Source of the DNA: Arthrobacter sp. MYb227 | Lineage (GTDB): Bacteria > Actinomycetota > Actinomycetes > Actinomycetales > Micrococcaceae | DNA: 64,000 nt | NCBI RefSeq assembly: GCF_002975435.1 | Contig: NZ_PCPT01000005.1 | Coordinates: forward strand, 62,001-126,000 | Direction of reading: 5' to 3' | Shown here: positions 8,671 to 17,827 of the stretch, one piece after another | How positions within the stretch are numbered: the first letter of the stretch is position 1 | Layout of the letters: each line of letters opens with the position of its first letter | Notes under the pieces: generated by a model | What the model saw: only the letters and a program-made list of their open reading frames with translations | Databases searched by the model: none | What the model was told of the DNA's origin: nothing | Translations under genes and position numbers: made by a program

Positions 8671-9381
8671 TCAGGTCCCGCCATCATGTGGCCCAGCGGG
8701 CGGATGAGTAACAAAAACAGCAGCCTGCGTACGCGATTCAAACCCCAATTTCGCCAGCATTGAAGAGACGTAATTCTTCACCGTCTTCTCCGCCAAACGC
8801 ATGCGCTCGCCGATTTGTCTATTGCTCATGCCCTCACCCACAAGTTCAAGAACTCGACGTTCCTGAGCCGTGAGTAGTCGCATGCGTGGGTCCGGATTGT
8901 CGTGGGTGAAAAGTCCGGAGATGATGCGTTGTTTGAGCCCGGGGGTGAATAATGATTCTCCGCGTGCTGCCCTGCGTAGCGCGCCGATCAGATCGTTGCC
9001 GGCAATTTGTTTGAGAACGTAGCCCACGGCACCGGCAAGAACCGCTCCGCGCAGTGCTTGTTCATCGTCGTAGCTGGTCAGGATCAGGCAGTTTAATGTT
9101 CCATCGATGGAACGTACATCGCGGCACACCTCGATTCCTGTCCCGTCGGGGAGCCGTGCATCGAGTACCGAAACATCTGGGCGTAGGGCCGGGATTTGTT
9201 TGCGGGCATCCTTGGCGCTGCCAGAAGTGCCAACCACTTCGAATCCTTCACCCTCGAGTAACTCGGCAAGCCCGCGGCGTACAAGTTCGTGATCATCAAG
9301 GATAAATACGCGAATGGGAGCCGTTGCGGGTTCTTCTGCCGGGGGGAGTGCGGGGGAACCTGCTGCCGTTGCGTCGTCCAT
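8671..9381 (-). CDS. LuxR/NarL-type response regulator (DevR-like)
   Basis: Receiver domain first (RVFILDDHELVRRGLAELL; phospho-acceptor Asp in SVLDARLPDGTG; conserved Lys in GYVLKQIAG), then a LuxR helix-turn-helix (LTAQERRVLELVGEGMSN, then AEKTVKNYVSSMLAKLG). The last segment is the DevR/DosR signature. The chosen ATG at 9381 follows a GGAAGTGG ribosome site. Longer forms starting at 9447 (ATG) or 9468 (TTG) are possible but would run into the DevR-box-like sequence at 9461-9476. It is the likely partner of the convergent kinase at 7124-8638. Confidence 0.9.
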   Translation of the reverse strand: MDDATAAGSPALPPAEEPATAPIRVFILDDHELVRRGLAELLEGEGFEVVGTSGSAKDARKQIPALRPDVSVLDARLPDGTGIEVCRDVRSIDGTLNCLILTSYDDEQALRGAVLAGAVGYVLKQIAGNDLIGALRRAARGESLFTPGLKQRIISGLFTHDNPDPRMRLLTAQERRVLELVGEGMSNRQIGERMRLAEKTVKNYVSSMLAKLGFESRTQAAVFVTHPPAGPHDGGT

Positions 9382-9460
9382 GTCCGCCACTTCCGATCCC
9401 GAAGAGTTTGAGGTTTCACCTAGTATTTCAATTCTTGGCCGCGGCATGGTCTCTGGGCAA

Positions 9461-9476
9461 GGGGCCAAAGACCCGA
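9461..9476. promoter_or_regulatory. DevR/DosR-box-like sequence
   Basis: GGGGCCAAAGACCC matches the mycobacterial DosR box core GGGACTWWAGTCCC at 11 of 14 positions. It sits 80 bases upstream of the chosen start of the DevR-like regulator, so autoregulation is plausible. The comparison is by eye. Confidence 0.35.
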
Positions 9477-9515
9477 CGTGGAAAAGTACCAGCCTGCCAC
9501 GAGAGTTATCGAGGA

Positions 9516-9965
9516 TTACGCCTGCAGACCCAGCAGGGTCCTGACCCGGTCATACTTGCGCGCAAGTCGTTCTTGTACATCCTGCGGCAAAAGGGCGGTG
9601 CGGGCCGGGTCTGTGTTATCCGCCAAATCACCGCGCTTAACGAGCAATGCGGTGGGGTTCGCTGCTACGCGAGCGCAATAGTCATCGAGTGGTTCGCCAG
9701 AACGTTTGGTCACCGCCTGCACTGCGGTAATAACCTGGGCAGGGATTTCCGCTGCCGTTAGATCTTCGGCGGTGACGTCGCAATCCTCCAGGACGTCGTG
9801 AAGCCATGCCGCGGCAACTGCGCAATCATCGCCACCCAGCCCGCGTACGGTCGCGGCCACGCGTTCGGGATGCAGGATATAGTCCGCTCCGGCCTTATCC
9901 GTCTGACCAAGGTGTGCGTTACACGCGATATCTTGTGCAATCTGTAGATAACTTTGCTGGCTCAT
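9516..9965 (-). CDS. HD-domain phosphohydrolase (MESH1/SpoT hydrolase-like)
   Basis: 149 residues from an ATG at 9965 with a GGAAGGCAG ribosome site. It has the metal-dependent HD signature: an early His in ILHPERVAA, LHDVLEDCDVTAEDL (the HDxxED motif of RelA/SpoT hydrolase domains), then VKRGDLADN carrying the late Asp. The size is that of the stand-alone MESH1-like (p)ppGpp hydrolases. It may degrade guanosine tetraphosphate or another nucleotide; the substrate is inferred from the motif. Confidence 0.75.
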   Translation of the reverse strand: MSQQSYLQIAQDIACNAHLGQTDKAGADYILHPERVAATVRGLGGDDCAVAAAWLHDVLEDCDVTAEDLTAAEIPAQVITAVQAVTKRSGEPLDDYCARVAANPTALLVKRGDLADNTDPARTALLPQDVQERLARKYDRVRTLLGLQA

Positions 9966-10041
9966 GATCTGCCTTCCGGACGTTGGTAACCTGCCCTTTG
10001 AGCTTAGCGAGAGCATAAGACAAATGGCGCAACGAGCTGAT

Positions 10042-10578
10042 TTAGGTGGTTCTCTGCTCCGGCGGATAGGAGATATTCGGTCCGTCCACGCGTGCAAATG
10101 ATGTGAGTGTGTGGGCGCTGACCTTGGTAGCGGAGAAAATATCGAGGACTTCGATGCCGCGGATCAGCAGCGCGTCTCCAATCAGTGAGGGGTGGCAACG
10201 CCAGGGCAGAACCTCGGCACACATGATGGCCAGATCATTTGATTCGGCAAGGCTTATGAGCCGATCGATGCCTTCGAGAAAGGGCTGGGTTTGCATGTAG
10301 TCTGCATAACCACGGAACGATTCGTTGTGCCAGCCAGTATTGATTGAATCCTTGTGGGTGGGCCGTAGCCCTCCGAGCTCTGTGAGCCGCTGATAGGCAA
10401 TTGCCGATTTTGGAAGGGTGAGTGCTAAATCTTCGCCATCGAATTGTGGGTTGTGCCGGGAGCGCGGGATCGTGCGGATGTCCACCAGCTGTTTGATGCC
10501 GTGTGTGCGCAAGACGTCAATGAATTCCTCGAGCTCATGCGTTGAATGCCCGATGGTAAAAATGCGGGTGGCACTCAT
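10042..10578 (-). CDS. DUF488 family protein
   Basis: 178 residues starting MSATRIFTIGHSTHELEEF, the typical DUF488 opening (TIGHS). Other family landmarks are VDIRTIPRSRHNPQF, LGGLRP, a FRGYADYMQT region and IMCAEVLPWRCHPSLIGDAL, which carries the conserved Cys and Cys-His. The function of DUF488 is not established. It is preceded by the HD hydrolase gene on the same strand, 76 bases away. An upstream in-frame start at 10620 is possible but adds atypical sequence. Confidence 0.82.
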   Translation of the reverse strand: MSATRIFTIGHSTHELEEFIDVLRTHGIKQLVDIRTIPRSRHNPQFDGEDLALTLPKSAIAYQRLTELGGLRPTHKDSINTGWHNESFRGYADYMQTQPFLEGIDRLISLAESNDLAIMCAEVLPWRCHPSLIGDALLIRGIEVLDIFSATKVSAHTLTSFARVDGPNISYPPEQRTT

Positions 10579-10665
10579 TTGAACCCCCAACCTTCCGTTA
10601 CTAGGCAGCATGCGCAGCAAGTGAATCGCTCTAATACCTTCAGCGTAAGGGCACAGCGCACCTAA

Positions 10666-11244
10666 TCACATCCAGGAAGCCGTATCTTTGAGCGCCAGCC
10701 ACTGTGCACGGGTGATCGCGTATTGCACGTCTCCCTGCTCATCACCGGGAATATGCACCGGCCAATCGGCCTGTAAGGTTCGTACCAATCTCATGCCGGA
10801 ATTTTCCATCACCTTGCGTGAAGCTACGTGAACGGCCATGGTGTTGGCGATGACCCGTTCGATGTGCGGAAAGCTAAAGGCATGGGAAATAAGTGCCCGT
10901 GATCCTTCGGTGGCCAAACCCAAACCCCAATAACGCTGAGCAAGACGGTAGCCGAGTTCGGGTTCCGTGGGGGATGCGCCGGGTTCTGGGCGTAGATGAA
11001 ACCAGCCCATGAAGTCGCCAGTCTTGGTAGACTCGGCGGCCCAAAAGCCGAAGCCCGGGGTGTGCCGATAGTAATCCAGAAATGCGGGAAGAACCTCGTC
11101 CCGCATTTCTTCTCGTGGCGTCGGGACACCATTGGTAATGAAATGCATGACTTGTGGATCCGAATCCAGTTCCACGAGCACCTCAAGATCTGCCATGGTG
11201 AATTCACGCAACATCAACCGCTCGGTGCGTAGCAAGATGCTCAT
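10666..11244 (-). CDS. GNAT N-acetyltransferase (RimJ/RimL-like)
   Basis: 192 residues. The opening LLRTERLMLREFTMADLEVL is characteristic of the RimJ/RimL branch, followed by the acetyl-CoA region YRLAQRYWGLGLATEGSRALISHAF and IERVIANTMAVHVASRKVMENSGM. These proteins acetylate the N-terminus of ribosomal proteins or small amines; the substrate here is unknown. Confidence 0.85.
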   Translation of the reverse strand: MSILLRTERLMLREFTMADLEVLVELDSDPQVMHFITNGVPTPREEMRDEVLPAFLDYYRHTPGFGFWAAESTKTGDFMGWFHLRPEPGASPTEPELGYRLAQRYWGLGLATEGSRALISHAFSFPHIERVIANTMAVHVASRKVMENSGMRLVRTLQADWPVHIPGDEQGDVQYAITRAQWLALKDTASWM

Positions 11245-11424
11245 GTATCAGTGTGCACCCAGCTGCCACGCTCGATATATATAACCTCCAGATCGGGCGG
11301 TTGTAAGCATTTCTGACCGGCTGTCAGCTTTGTTACGTGGCTGGTTGTTCTTAGCAGCTGGAGATCTATTTCTACTCCAATAGATCAACTAGAGCGGGTC
11401 GACTGTCAGCGGACCGAAGCAGAT

Positions 11425-12318
11425 TCAGACGTAATTCGGCCTTTGTCGCGAGTTCTGCAGGGGTTGACCCTGCACGATCGCGGCGTGCGCAATCCGATCT
11501 AAGCCCGCGCCAAGCAACGGGGTTACTGTTCTAAGTGTCATGGAAAGCGTTTCGAGATGAGTCGCACCACCATGCAGAACAAGATTTCGATGCCGATACA
11601 GCCGACGCATTGCTGAGACCATATGCTTTTTTGCTTCCATTAAAGTACCTGACGGGTTTGTCAGCAAACGTTTCACGCGTTCCTCTGCAGCGCGATCAGA
11701 TGCATTTGGGAGAACTAGAGAGTTCCCGGAATGAATCCATCCTGCGACTAACTGTGCACGATCCCGGTTAGTAGATTCCTCGCCGAGATTAGCCATCTTT
11801 TTTGAAAGGACGTCAGTTTCCTCTGGAGCATGTGCGTAAGAAAGTGTTGTGAGTTCTGGACGAGGCCACGAGCATGCGGTCAACGCTGCCATCCGGTCTG
11901 CTGCAAGTACGCCACGACCTTCCTCGCTCTCGTCATCGCCACGCAGTAACAAAGCCTCCGTCGCCGACCATCCTCCGGAAATTGCCGTAGCAATTGAGCC
12001 ATGATTCATAGGTGCTGCGAGTTCCAAGGCATTGTCCAGTAGAGTTCGTTCTTGCACGGCGTACAGACGTTGCTCACGTACCAAAGACAGAACGAAACCC
12101 CCTCGTCCTGGTCTCTGCAGGGGTAGGGGAGCCGAACGCCCCTGAACTACAAGTAGTCCAAAGTCTTTGAGTTTAGTAAGTTTTCGGCTATATGTGGCCC
12201 GAGCCTTCAATCGATCGACTATTTCTCGAACTTCCTCTGCAGCGGATCGGGAATTAAACCCGCGGAGTGATACAGCTATTGAAGAAAAAGCTGGAGCTGA
12301 GCAAGTATACTGCGTGAG
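11425..12318 (-). pseudogene. 5'-truncated unknown gene with HEPN-like C-terminus
   Basis: A TTG at 12210 would give a 261-residue protein, but reading upstream in the same frame gives 36 more protein-like codons (including SSIAVSLRGFNSRSAAEEV) back to a TAG at 12319-12321, with no ATG, GTG or TTG in that stretch. The natural 5' end therefore appears lost. Near the C-terminus RRLYRHRNLVLHGG contains R-N-x3-H, the HEPN-type RNase motif, in a context like Apea-like HEPN domains. A central segment WSATEALLLRGDDESEEGRG is part of the same family pattern. It may be a relic of a defence or stress RNase. The 12322-12535 stretch upstream shows nothing I can assign. Confidence 0.55.
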
Positions 12319-12535
12319 CTAACTGCTCACGCCCCAACTTTGGAATGAGCTCGGAAAATTGGCGGAAGCGGACTCATAACCAGACTTTCCTTTGCAGCTG
12401 GACCAAGAATGACTGGGTTACAGCACTCAAACCTGATGGCCAGACTAAATCATCCGTTCAGCATTCGTGCTGGTGCCAATTGGGGTGGGCCCAAAATCCT
12501 TGAACTCGCCTTTACACGTCTGTAAACCCAGCCAA

Positions 12536-14182
12536 CTAGGAATTAATCCCGATGCGTACCTTGCCGTTTTCGACCATCCAGCGCTGATCGAGCCTGACAT
12601 TATCTAGTAAACGACGGTCGTGCGTGACCAAAAGAAGTGCACCATCGTAGGCCTCGAGTGCCTCTTCGAGTTGTTCGATGGCCGGTAGATCAAGGTGGTT
12701 GGTTGGCTCATCAAGCACCAGCAGGTTGACCCCACGAGCCTGAAGTAGCGCGAGACCCGAACGGGTACGCTCGCCCGGGGACAAATCCCGTACCAAGGAA
12801 GCCGTCTGGTGTGCCTTGAGCCCAAACTTGGCGAGCAAGGTACGGGCATCGGCGGGCGACATTTCCGGAACCGCCAACTCGAAAGCTTCGCCCAGCGCCA
12901 CGTCTTCGCCCAGGTAACTACGCGCCTGATCAATCTCGCCAATGGCCACCGAGGAACCCAATGACGCCGAACCCGTATCCGGGGCAAGATGACCCAACAG
13001 CAGATTCAGCAGTGTTGATTTTCCTGCACCATTGGGGCCGGTGATACCGATGCGATCTCCGGCGCTTACCTGGGCAGAGACCGGACCGAGGGTGAAATCC
13101 CCACGGGTGATCGAAACATCATTGAGCGTTGAAACAACCGTTGAACCACGCGGGGCCGAGGCAATCTCAAATTGCAAAACCCATTCCTTGCGAGGCTCGG
13201 CAACCTCATCCAGGCGGGCAATGCGTGATTCCATTTGACGGACCTTTTGCGCCTGCTTTTCCGAAGACTCGGAGTTTGCCTTGCGCCGAATTTTGTCATT
13301 ATCCGGTGCCTTTTTCATTGCATTGCGGACACCTGCCGAAGACCATTCACGTTGGGTGCGGGCACGAGAAACAAGATCGGCTTTCTTGTCGGCGAACTCA
13401 TCATAGGCCTCGCGAGCATGGCGACGATTGATGGCACGTTCTTCAAGGTAGGAGTCGTAGCCACCGTCGTACACGGCAACCGAGTTCTGCGCCAGATCTA
13501 ATTCAACGATGCGCGTGACGCAGCGGGCCAAGAATTCACGGTCGTGGGAAACCAACACCACACCGGTTCGCAGTGAGGAAACAAAGGATTCAAGACGTTC
13601 GAGCCCGGCCAGATCAAGATCATTTGTCGGCTCATCAAGCAACACAAGATCAAAGCGGGAGAGCAGCAACGCGGCCAAAGCAACGCGGGCAACCTGGCCA
13701 CCGGAAAGCGCGGTCATGAGCGTATCGGTCGGCAGATCAAAACCGAGCTCGGCAAGGATCCCCGGTGCGCGGTCCTCAAGATCCATGGCCCCCGAAGCCA
13801 TCCAGTGATCAAAGGCGAGCGCGTAGGCATCATCGGCACCCGGTGCGCCAGAACCCAGTGCCTCGGCAGTAGATTCCATGGCAGTGGTTGCCGCTGCACA
13901 CCCGGTGCGGCGCGCAAGATAGCCCTCAATGGTTTCACCAATGATGCGTTCGTGTTCCTGGGGTAGCCAGCCAATGAACGCGCCATCGGGTGCGCTTGAG
14001 ACACTGCCACCCAGTGGCTCATCAACACCTGCAAGTAGGCGCAGGAGCGTGGATTTACCGGCACCGTTGGCACCCACCACGCCGATGACGTCTCCCGGAG
14101 TTACGGTAAAGCTCAGTGCGGAGAAGAGGGTTCGGTGGGCGTGGCCACCGGCAAGATCCTTGGCCACGAGTGTTGCAGTCAT
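12536..14182 (-). CDS. ABC-F family ATPase
   Basis: 548 residues with two ABC cassettes and no membrane segment. Cassette 1: Walker A GANGAGKST, signature LSGGQ, Walker B LVLLDEPTNDLD. Cassette 2: GPNGAGKST, LSPGER, LLVLDEPTNHLD. Between them (about 240-330) is a charged, Arg/Lys-rich linker (AINRRHAREAYDEFADKKAD), the arm that reaches the ribosomal P-site in this family. ABC-F proteins rescue or protect ribosomes rather than transport; a resistance role is possible but unproven. It is a different subgroup from the second ABC-F at 58863. Confidence 0.9.
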   Translation of the reverse strand: MTATLVAKDLAGGHAHRTLFSALSFTVTPGDVIGVVGANGAGKSTLLRLLAGVDEPLGGSVSSAPDGAFIGWLPQEHERIIGETIEGYLARRTGCAAATTAMESTAEALGSGAPGADDAYALAFDHWMASGAMDLEDRAPGILAELGFDLPTDTLMTALSGGQVARVALAALLLSRFDLVLLDEPTNDLDLAGLERLESFVSSLRTGVVLVSHDREFLARCVTRIVELDLAQNSVAVYDGGYDSYLEERAINRRHAREAYDEFADKKADLVSRARTQREWSSAGVRNAMKKAPDNDKIRRKANSESSEKQAQKVRQMESRIARLDEVAEPRKEWVLQFEIASAPRGSTVVSTLNDVSITRGDFTLGPVSAQVSAGDRIGITGPNGAGKSTLLNLLLGHLAPDTGSASLGSSVAIGEIDQARSYLGEDVALGEAFELAVPEMSPADARTLLAKFGLKAHQTASLVRDLSPGERTRSGLALLQARGVNLLVLDEPTNHLDLPAIEQLEEALEAYDGALLLVTHDRRLLDNVRLDQRWMVENGKVRIGINS

Positions 14183-14248
14183 GAAACTAGTTTAGACAGT
14201 TCACACTGCCGCGCCCGACCACTGGTGAACTGGGGCACAGGCAACTAG

Positions 14249-15205
14249 CTAGCGTAGGTAGGCCGAGCTCATCCATCCGGTTCGCGTACCAATCTTTACT
14301 TGAACCCAGGTTCCCGATTTCTTGCCGGTAAGCGAGACCTTGGTTCCCTTTTTAGCGGTGAGCAAGACGGCCGAGGAAGTATTGGCAGACTTGCGTAGGT
14401 TCAGATTGGCGGTGGTTACCTTGGTGGAGCTGCTGGATGAGTTTTTCGGGGAAGTTTTGGTGGGTGCGGGCTTGGGTGAAGAAGCAACACCGTAGTAGTG
14501 CTCGAGGGTCTTTGATTTCTTTTTGGCCATGTCTTTGGCCTGTTCAGTACCAACATAGCGGAAATGCCAAGGCTCGTAGTTGTAGCCGGTGACTTTCTCC
14601 TGCCCCTTGGGGTAGCGCAGAATAAAACCATGCTTGGAGGCATTCTTAGCCATCCATCTACCCACCTGAGTGGATTCGAAGCATGCCTGCAAGGCGCATT
14701 TACGGTTGTAGTTTCCAACATCAACCGTTAGTCCGGTTTGGTGCTCCGAGGTACCTGGTTTGGCGGCAATTCGTTGGGCGTAGGCGGAGCCATATTGCCG
14801 AGTATATTTGTCCATGAGGTAGCTCTGCGTCGCATACGACCGGTAGCCGGAGGTGAGCTTGATATTCACACCGTCCTTCTTCGCGGCCTTAGCCAACTTT
14901 CGGTAGGCGGTTGCCGTCTGAATTTGAAGTTCGATTCCGGTACCTGAAATCGTTGACGTTTTTGGTTTGTAGTTCTTGGGAATCAACGGATATTTCTTGT
15001 TAACCAGCACGTTGATCTTGGCCGGGTCGCGTGGAACCGGTTTTTTGTTGGCAAGCTGTTGGCTCTGGGAAACCAAAACGGAGTCAACCAGTTGGACGCT
15101 TGTTGATGGTGTGCTCAGCGCAAGTGCCGAACCAGAAGTGAAAGAAAGCGATACCGTCAGCAACGCTGTGGCCAAGAGTGCCGATAAACGTAGTTCCTTA
15201 CGCAT
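14249..15205 (-). CDS. Secreted D-alanyl-D-alanine carboxypeptidase (VanY, M15) with SH3 tail
   Basis: 318 residues from an ATG at 15205 with a GGAAGTGAG ribosome site. A signal peptide (MRKELRLSALLATALLTV...ALA) comes first, then the peptidase: SGYRSYATQSYLMDKY, the zinc motif SEHQTGLTVDVG and EPWHFRYVG with the late His. After a Lys/Thr/Pro/Ser-rich linker comes a C-terminal bacterial SH3 domain (TTANLNLRKSANTSSAV ... GWMSSAYLR). It would trim stem peptides of peptidoglycan outside the cell. The SH3 unit resembles those repeated in the protein at 55647-58382, suggesting the same wall ligand. Confidence 0.92.
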   Translation of the reverse strand: MRKELRLSALLATALLTVSLSFTSGSALALSTPSTSVQLVDSVLVSQSQQLANKKPVPRDPAKINVLVNKKYPLIPKNYKPKTSTISGTGIELQIQTATAYRKLAKAAKKDGVNIKLTSGYRSYATQSYLMDKYTRQYGSAYAQRIAAKPGTSEHQTGLTVDVGNYNRKCALQACFESTQVGRWMAKNASKHGFILRYPKGQEKVTGYNYEPWHFRYVGTEQAKDMAKKKSKTLEHYYGVASSPKPAPTKTSPKNSSSSSTKVTTANLNLRKSANTSSAVLLTAKKGTKVSLTGKKSGTWVQVKIGTRTGWMSSAYLR

Positions 15206-15279
15206 GTAGTTCTCACTTCCAGTTCGTTCAAATACCCCCATACGCAATCATCGGTGGAGCCGGGGCGTTAGGAAGTATC

Positions 15280-15969
15280 CTAGCCACTTTCGGTAGCAAA
15301 TAGCGCTGAATGTGGGTTGAAGATCCCACTGGAGATGTAAAAGATATTGCTGATAATGATCAAGGCGATGTTGGTGCCAAGATACATGGCTGTTGTCAGT
15401 GCAGGGACGATGTCCGGATTAATGGTGTAGGCGAAGAAGCTACGTAGTCCCGCATCAAGAAAAAACCCTAGCCCCCACACCACAGTCGAGATCCTCCACA
15501 TGCGTCGAAACCGTGGGGCAGCTTTCCAATGCACTTCCCAATTGCCGGGCCAGTGCATGCGACCCTCAATCAGGGGTCTAGTGAAGGTATAAACGATGGG
15601 CCGTTCGGTGCGTATTGAGTATATGAACCATGCCCCGGTTCCCGCGGTGATTGCTGCATCCCTTGCCATCAGGAATTGTGGTGAACCGGGAATGAATGCC
15701 AGCAACGTTGCGGCCAAGGACACCAATGAAAAGTACGTGGTGATAATCGAGGCACCTGTGCGCCTGCGAACCAAACTCCAGATTGCCGGAACCCCAGTTG
15801 CGACAGCGACGATCACCAAGCTTAGATAAATCGATAAGCCGAAGGCGCGCAACACATAGTAGAGCGCTGGAGGTAGCGCAATTGCAGCAAGGAATAATAG
15901 CGCCGCGAGCCACCGAGGTTTGGTGGAACGTGGTGCTGATTGACCAGTCGAATCAGGGTGTTGTGGCAC
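15280..15969 (-). CDS. Integral membrane protein, VC0807-like
   Basis: 229 residues with about six hydrophobic segments (starting WLAALLFLAAIALPPALYYVL) and a conserved cytoplasmic-looking loop with FTRPLIEGRMHWPGNWEVHW before the last two segments. The pattern matches the VC0807/septation-like membrane family as I know it; no function is established. It is expressed on the same strand as the VanY gene, 74 bases away. Confidence 0.7.
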   Translation of the reverse strand: MPQHPDSTGQSAPRSTKPRWLAALLFLAAIALPPALYYVLRAFGLSIYLSLVIVAVATGVPAIWSLVRRRTGASIITTYFSLVSLAATLLAFIPGSPQFLMARDAAITAGTGAWFIYSIRTERPIVYTFTRPLIEGRMHWPGNWEVHWKAAPRFRRMWRISTVVWGLGFFLDAGLRSFFAYTINPDIVPALTTAMYLGTNIALIIISNIFYISSGIFNPHSALFATESG

Positions 15970-15981
15970 GGGCTCGCGATG

Positions 15982-16191
15982 CTAGGTGTTGTGTTCTGCC
16001 CGGTACACGTGCACCATTGCGTTTGCGTGTCCGTGGCCAATACCGTGCTCGGTTTTCAGCCAATTCACTTGTTCAAGGTGTTTAGCTTCGGTGACAGTAT
16101 CGAGCAAGCTCATCCAGTGTCCAATGGGGTGGCCATATTTTGCTTCGATGGAGGGGAAATAGGATCTGGGGCCTTTAGCCGCTTCGCTCAT
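15982..16191 (-). CDS. DUF4287-type small protein
   Basis: 69 residues beginning MSEAAKGPRSYFPSIEAKYG; the SYFPSIEAKYGHPIGHW segment is the DUF4287 signature, and HGIGHGHANAMVHVYRAEH closes it. Function unknown. The ATG at 16191 is chosen because the longer form adds unrelated residues. It lies 12 bases upstream of the membrane protein gene, probably in one transcript. Confidence 0.8.
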   Translation of the reverse strand: MSEAAKGPRSYFPSIEAKYGHPIGHWMSLLDTVTEAKHLEQVNWLKTEHGIGHGHANAMVHVYRAEHNT

Positions 16192-16475
16192 GATCCAATC
16201 CGAACACAATCGACTTTCTGTCACAAGAGAAAGCCGGCAAGAAGGCAAGTTTTCTAGTTGGTGTGGTGAGAGTGACTTTGTACCCTAGCGACACGTGCCA
16301 CGCAGGAGCAAGATGAAATTACGCCGAAAGAACCACCACGGAAACTAGCGGGTTACGATTCGCGCAAGACCAAGGAAAATTCTAGGAGCGTACACATGCG
16401 AGTTCCTCCCGCATCACGTGCCAGCAGCATGCGAATGGACCGGGGAACATGATGAAAGGCAAGGAGATCTAGACC

Positions 16476-16841
16476 ATGAAGCGGTTTACTGAATGGCAGA
16501 ACTGGCTAGTGGTGGCAGCCGGTGTTTACACGCTGCTCGCCATGACATGGACCAATGCGGTGGGTTCCTCTAACGCCTATATGACCAGCGGCGGTATCGC
16601 CCTGATCGTCATTGGCGCAATTAACCTGGTGGCAACGGGTCAGCCGATTGCTGAATGGGTTCAAGTGATCGTAGCTCTGGCAGTCGTTGCAGCCCCTTGG
16701 ATGGGAAGCTTCGCCTCCGGCACACCGGGAGTCGCTTGGAATACCTGGGTACCAGGTGTTGTAGCACTTGCTGCTTCGGCCTTGGCAATTCAGCCAGCAA
16801 TGAAGGTTTACCACGAGCATCATGCGGTAGGTTCACACTAA
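16476..16841 (+). CDS. SPW-repeat membrane protein
   Basis: 121 residues with four hydrophobic segments. The two halves each contain the SPW-repeat pattern (WQNWLVVAAGVYTLLA and APWMGSFASG...WNTWVPGVVA). The family is common in actinobacteria and has no assigned role. A clear AAGGCAAGGAG ribosome site precedes the ATG. The 5' region carries two very short ORFs with their own ribosome sites (see findings). Confidence 0.82.
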   Translation: MKRFTEWQNWLVVAAGVYTLLAMTWTNAVGSSNAYMTSGGIALIVIGAINLVATGQPIAEWVQVIVALAVVAAPWMGSFASGTPGVAWNTWVPGVVALAASALAIQPAMKVYHEHHAVGSH

Positions 16842-16883
16842 TAGTGTGAATCCTCCATGCAGTGCCCAAGTAGGAAATTGACG

Positions 16884-16914
16884 ATGTGGGATCCGGTGAG
16901 ACCGGGTCCCACAT
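16884..16914 (+). terminator. Hairpin downstream of SPW gene
   Basis: 13-base stem (ATGTGGGATCCGG paired with CCGGGTCCCACAT, one G-T) with a 5-base loop. No T-run follows. It lies 43 bases after the SPW stop. Confidence 0.55.
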
Positions 16915-17180
16915 CCATGTGCGAGACGGTCAATGTGGCGCTTTTAGTCGAAATAGTGAATAGTCAGCGACCATAAGTGCGTGGTGCATTGTGGTTTTAT
17001 ATGAGTGCTTCGGAGCTAATCTCAATTATCCAGACCTTGTATGGGGAATTGAGAACTTCCTTCTCAGGGGATGCTGGGGAAGCATCTGCGCGGAAGCGAG
17101 CCGAGAAATTGACGTATACGCCGAGTGTGCCGCGAAGCAGAAACAAAGCACGTGGCGATTACCGCGATAAGGTTCATAAT

Positions 17181-17693
17181 ATGTTGCTACGAACCGAAGA
17201 ACTTGAAGACCGTCCCGCGATTAGCAAACTAGTAGCTAGAGCCTTTGCCGACCAAGCAAAAGGGGGGGAACCGGGTGAAGTTGCTCTTTTGGAGCAGCTT
17301 TATGCGTGCGATGAATACATTCAGCAGTTCTCGGTTGTGGCACTCGTTGAAGATCAGATTGTTGGCCACGTTATAGCAACTCGCGGTTGGTTAGATGGTG
17401 ATGTCCCGCTTTTGGGTTTGGGTCCCATCGCGGTAGATCCAGAATTTCAGGGCAAGGGGATCGGTGGTGCGTTGCTTAATGAGATCCGCGACCGGGCGAT
17501 CGCTGCAGGAGAACGGGGCATTATTTTGTTGGGGCATACGACGTATTACCCGCGGTTTGGTTACGTTCCTGCGATTCCTGCTGGCATCATTCCCTCAGAC
17601 GTTTCATGGGGAGACCACTTCATGGCGCTACAACTGGGCGATAAGGAGCTTCCACAAGGGAAGTTTATCTACGCAGCACCATTTGGGGTGTAG
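17181..17693 (+). CDS. GNAT N-acetyltransferase (YhbS-like)
   Basis: 170 residues from an ATG at 17181 (MLLRTEELEDRPAISKLV). The acetyl-CoA loop is visible in LGPIAVDPEFQGKGIGGALL, and LLGHTTYYPRFGYVPA is the characteristic YhbS segment. The frame stays open upstream to 16977 (GTG) and 17001 (ATG), adding about 60 residues with no family counterpart that I recognise, so the shorter start is preferred. Substrate unknown. Confidence 0.8.
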   Translation: MLLRTEELEDRPAISKLVARAFADQAKGGEPGEVALLEQLYACDEYIQQFSVVALVEDQIVGHVIATRGWLDGDVPLLGLGPIAVDPEFQGKGIGGALLNEIRDRAIAAGERGIILLGHTTYYPRFGYVPAIPAGIIPSDVSWGDHFMALQLGDKELPQGKFIYAAPFGV

Positions 17694-17758
17694 CGGTATC
17701 GGGAAGCCGTCACCGAAAACGGGTTGCCCGATTTGGGAGACCGTGAAGTTAATCCGCT

Positions 17759-17812
17759 AAACGCCATGGGCCGGGAGTTCTCAGTAAGGAGTCATCCCGG
17801 CCCATGGCGTTT
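17759..17812. terminator. Bidirectional terminator
   Basis: Perfect 18-base stem (AAACGCCATGGGCCGGGA and its complement) with A-rich and T-rich ends, between a plus-strand GNAT gene and the minus-strand MarR gene. Confidence 0.85.
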
Positions 17813-17827
17813 TCCTTGGGCTATTTC

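Noticed and set aside
17001-17180. N-terminal extension of the YhbS-like acetyltransferase
   Set aside because: No family counterpart known to me; the protein from 17181 has the expected length.
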